From Actinomycetota bacterium (GTDB taxonomy: Bacteria; Actinomycetota; Thermoleophilia; Gaiellales; Gaiellaceae), in NCBI GenBank assembly GCA_013695295.1, contig JACDAS010000113.1, positions 1 to 7,393 of the forward strand: a DNA stretch of 7,393 nt. Reading direction: 5' to 3'. The notes under the pieces are model-generated. The model had not been told where the DNA came from, did not search any database, and saw only the letters and a program-made list of their open reading frames with translations. The position numbers and the translations under genes were made by a program. Of this stretch, positions 6,193 to 7,393 are shown piece after piece. Numbering within the stretch: the first letter of the stretch is position 1; every line of letters begins with the position of its first letter.

Positions 6193-7393
6193 GAGGTACG
6201 CCGAGACGGCGAGCGCGATCCCGATCGCGGCGGGGTCGTCGTCGATCGCGGCGAGCGGCACTGCCCAGACGACGTACCAGGGCGCGAGCCAGGGGGTCGC
6301 GAGCAGCAGGAGTCCCGACGCGAGCCCCAGCCGCGCCCGGCCCCGCGCGGCCTCGCGCAGGAGCCACGCGTACGCGAAGACAAAACCCGTCGCGAGCAGG
6401 AGCACCCCAGTGTGCTCCGGGAGCCCGAGCGAGTCGATCCGGCTCGGCAGTGCGTACCGGGTCTCGCGACTCGCGTTGCGTGCGAGCGGCCCGAACGCGG
6501 AGAGCCAATCCCAGCCGTACCGCGCGAAGGCGGCTGCGCCGAGTGCCACGGCGGCGAGCGCGAAGCCGAGGTGGCCGACGCGCCGGCCGCTCGCCCGGGC
6601 CTCGAGCGCCCGCAGCGGCAGCAACACGAGTGGCACCCACTTGACCAGGATCGCGGTCGCCCACGCGACCCCTGCGGCCTGCCGCCGGCCGGTCGCGCCG
6701 AGCGCGAGCGCTCCCACCACCAGCAACGCCATCCAGACGTCGTTGTGCCCGCCGCCCGCGAAGTGCAGCGCAAGCAGGGGGTTCCAGCCAACGAACGCCA
6801 CGGCGAACGCCCGCCTGCGCGCGAGCAGCGCCGCGAGGGCGGTCAGGCCGAGCATCGCAGCCGCGGCGAGCGCCTTGTAGGTCCAGGCGGCCGCGTTCGG
6901 GGAGGACCCCGCCGCCAGCGCGAGGGGCTCCGAGGCCAGCGTGAACGCGGGCCCGTAGACCGTGGTCGTGTCGCGCCAGTCCTCGCCGAGGTGCGGAAAG
7001 GCAGCGTCGTCCGGAAACCGCGCCGGAGGGTCGACGTAGGGGTTGCCTCCACGCACTGCCGCGATCCTGCCGTAGCCCCAGTACGTCCAGGCGTCCGTCG
7101 AGAGGAGGAGCGGCGCGCCCAGCGGCGCGAGCTGGATCAGCGCGGCGAGGACGCAGACCGTCCGCAGCCGGAGTCCGCCCGAGCGGACGAGGCGGATCCC
7201 GCCGAGGAAGGCAGCGAAGGCACCGAGCTCGCAGGCGAGGTAGATCCAGGCCCAGTGGCGCTCGCCGACGGGGTTCCCCCCGTGGCGCGGCACGAGCGGC
7301 GACGAGTCGGGCCAGGCGACCGCGCAGCACGCCCCGACCAGGGCCAGCGTCGCCGCACCCGCGGCGAGCGCCCGAGCGCTCCTGCCCCTATCC
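6169..7393 (-). CDS. GT-C mannosyltransferase-like membrane protein (MptA/MptB/GT87-like), 5' partial
   Basis: The visible 407 residues have about ten membrane helices and the layout of polyprenol-phosphomannose-dependent alpha-mannosyltransferases. STDAWTYWGYGR (Asp codon at 7093-7095) is the first-loop acidic motif of GT-C enzymes. GGNPY and VYGPAF follow, then GGGHNDVWM (His codon at 6745-6747, the GHND block of this family) and a C-terminal PWLAPWYVVW motif. Such enzymes add mannose from the lipid donor to lipoglycans or glycans outside the membrane. A GTG at 7291-7293 could be taken as the start, but the frame stays open to the window edge and encodes a further hydrophobic segment (RALAAGAATLALVGACCAVA, 7374-7315). 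The gene therefore almost certainly begins beyond 7393. It converges on the DUF2079 gene. The sugar and linkage are inferred from family resemblance; GT87 (PimE-like) relatives are an alternative. Confidence 0.82.
   Translation of the reverse strand, partial: DRGRSARALAAGAATLALVGACCAVAWPDSSPLVPRHGGNPVGERHWAWIYLACELGAFAAFLGGIRLVRSGGLRLRTVCVLAALIQLAPLGAPLLLSTDAWTYWGYGRIAAVRGGNPYVDPPARFPDDAAFPHLGEDWRDTTTVYGPAFTLASEPLALAAGSSPNAAAWTYKALAAAAMLGLTALAALLARRRAFAVAFVGWNPLLALHFAGGGHNDVWMALLVVGALALGATGRRQAAGVAWATAILVKWVPLVLLPLRALEARASGRRVGHLGFALAAVALGAAAFARYGWDWLSAFGPLARNASRETRYALPSRIDSLGLPEHTGVLLLATGFVFAYAWLLREAARGRARLGLASGLLLLATPWLAPWYVVWAVPLAAIDDDPAAIGIALAVSAYLLPQAVPL

Noticed and set aside
6210..6262. 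Repeated GATCGCGGCG near the end of the GT-C gene
   Set aside because: Short repeat explained by Ala-Ala-Ile/Asp codons in GC-rich coding sequence; nothing else marks it.
4644..6644. 666-codon plus-strand frame over the DUF2079 gene
   Set aside because: Arg-rich shadow frame; DUF2079 motifs and membrane helices lie in the other frame.
6008..7330. 440-codon minus-strand frame
   Set aside because: Arg/Ala-rich shadow of the GT-C gene with no hydrophobic segments.

Overview
The window is a gene-dense stretch of about 70% GC DNA. The composition, frequent GTG starts, overlapping stop/start codons, a Hanks-type Ser/Thr kinase with a Thr/Pro-rich tail, and actinobacterial-style polyprenol-dependent glycosyltransferases all suggest a high-GC actinobacterium. 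A deep-branching lineage such as Thermoleophilia is plausible, but no marker gene here settles the taxonomy. I see no tRNA, rRNA, CRISPR array, transposase or other mobile element. Nearly every base is coding: the only non-coding gaps are 1-11, 1209-1227 and 3663-3676.

Layout. On the minus strand, 1208-12 encodes a complete MoeA-type molybdopterin molybdotransferase. Only 19 bp away, divergently on the plus strand, starts a four-gene run. It contains (i) a transmembrane Ser/Thr kinase with a disordered Thr/Pro-rich ectodomain (1228-2727), (ii) a membrane-anchored GT2 glycosyltransferase of the polyprenyl-phosphate-sugar synthase type (2724-3662), (iii) a GT4-like glycosyltransferase (3677-4747), and (iv) a polytopic DUF2079 membrane protein (4744-6192). 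Genes i/ii and iii/iv overlap by the same four bases, GTGA, and ii/iii are 14 nt apart, so the run looks like one translationally coupled operon. A convergent minus-strand gene (from beyond 7393 down to 6169) encodes a polytopic GT-C enzyme resembling the polyprenol-phosphomannose-dependent mannosyltransferases (MptA/MptB/GT87-like). Its stop lies inside the end of the DUF2079 gene, a 24-bp tail-to-tail overlap, and its start is outside the window.

How it may work together (inference). The GT2 enzyme would charge a polyprenyl phosphate with a sugar. The GT4 enzyme would build a glycan on the cytoplasmic face. The DUF2079 and GT-C proteins are membrane enzymes of the type that use lipid-linked sugars outside the membrane. 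The kinase encoded first in the operon carries a Thr/Pro mucin-like tail outside the cell, which is the kind of sequence bacterial O-mannosylation modifies. Two testable readings follow: the kinase ectodomain is a substrate of the neighbouring glycosylation genes, or the kinase regulates that pathway. The short moeA/kinase gap also contains a near-palindromic -10-like element that could drive both directions, with the kinase mRNA predicted to be leaderless.
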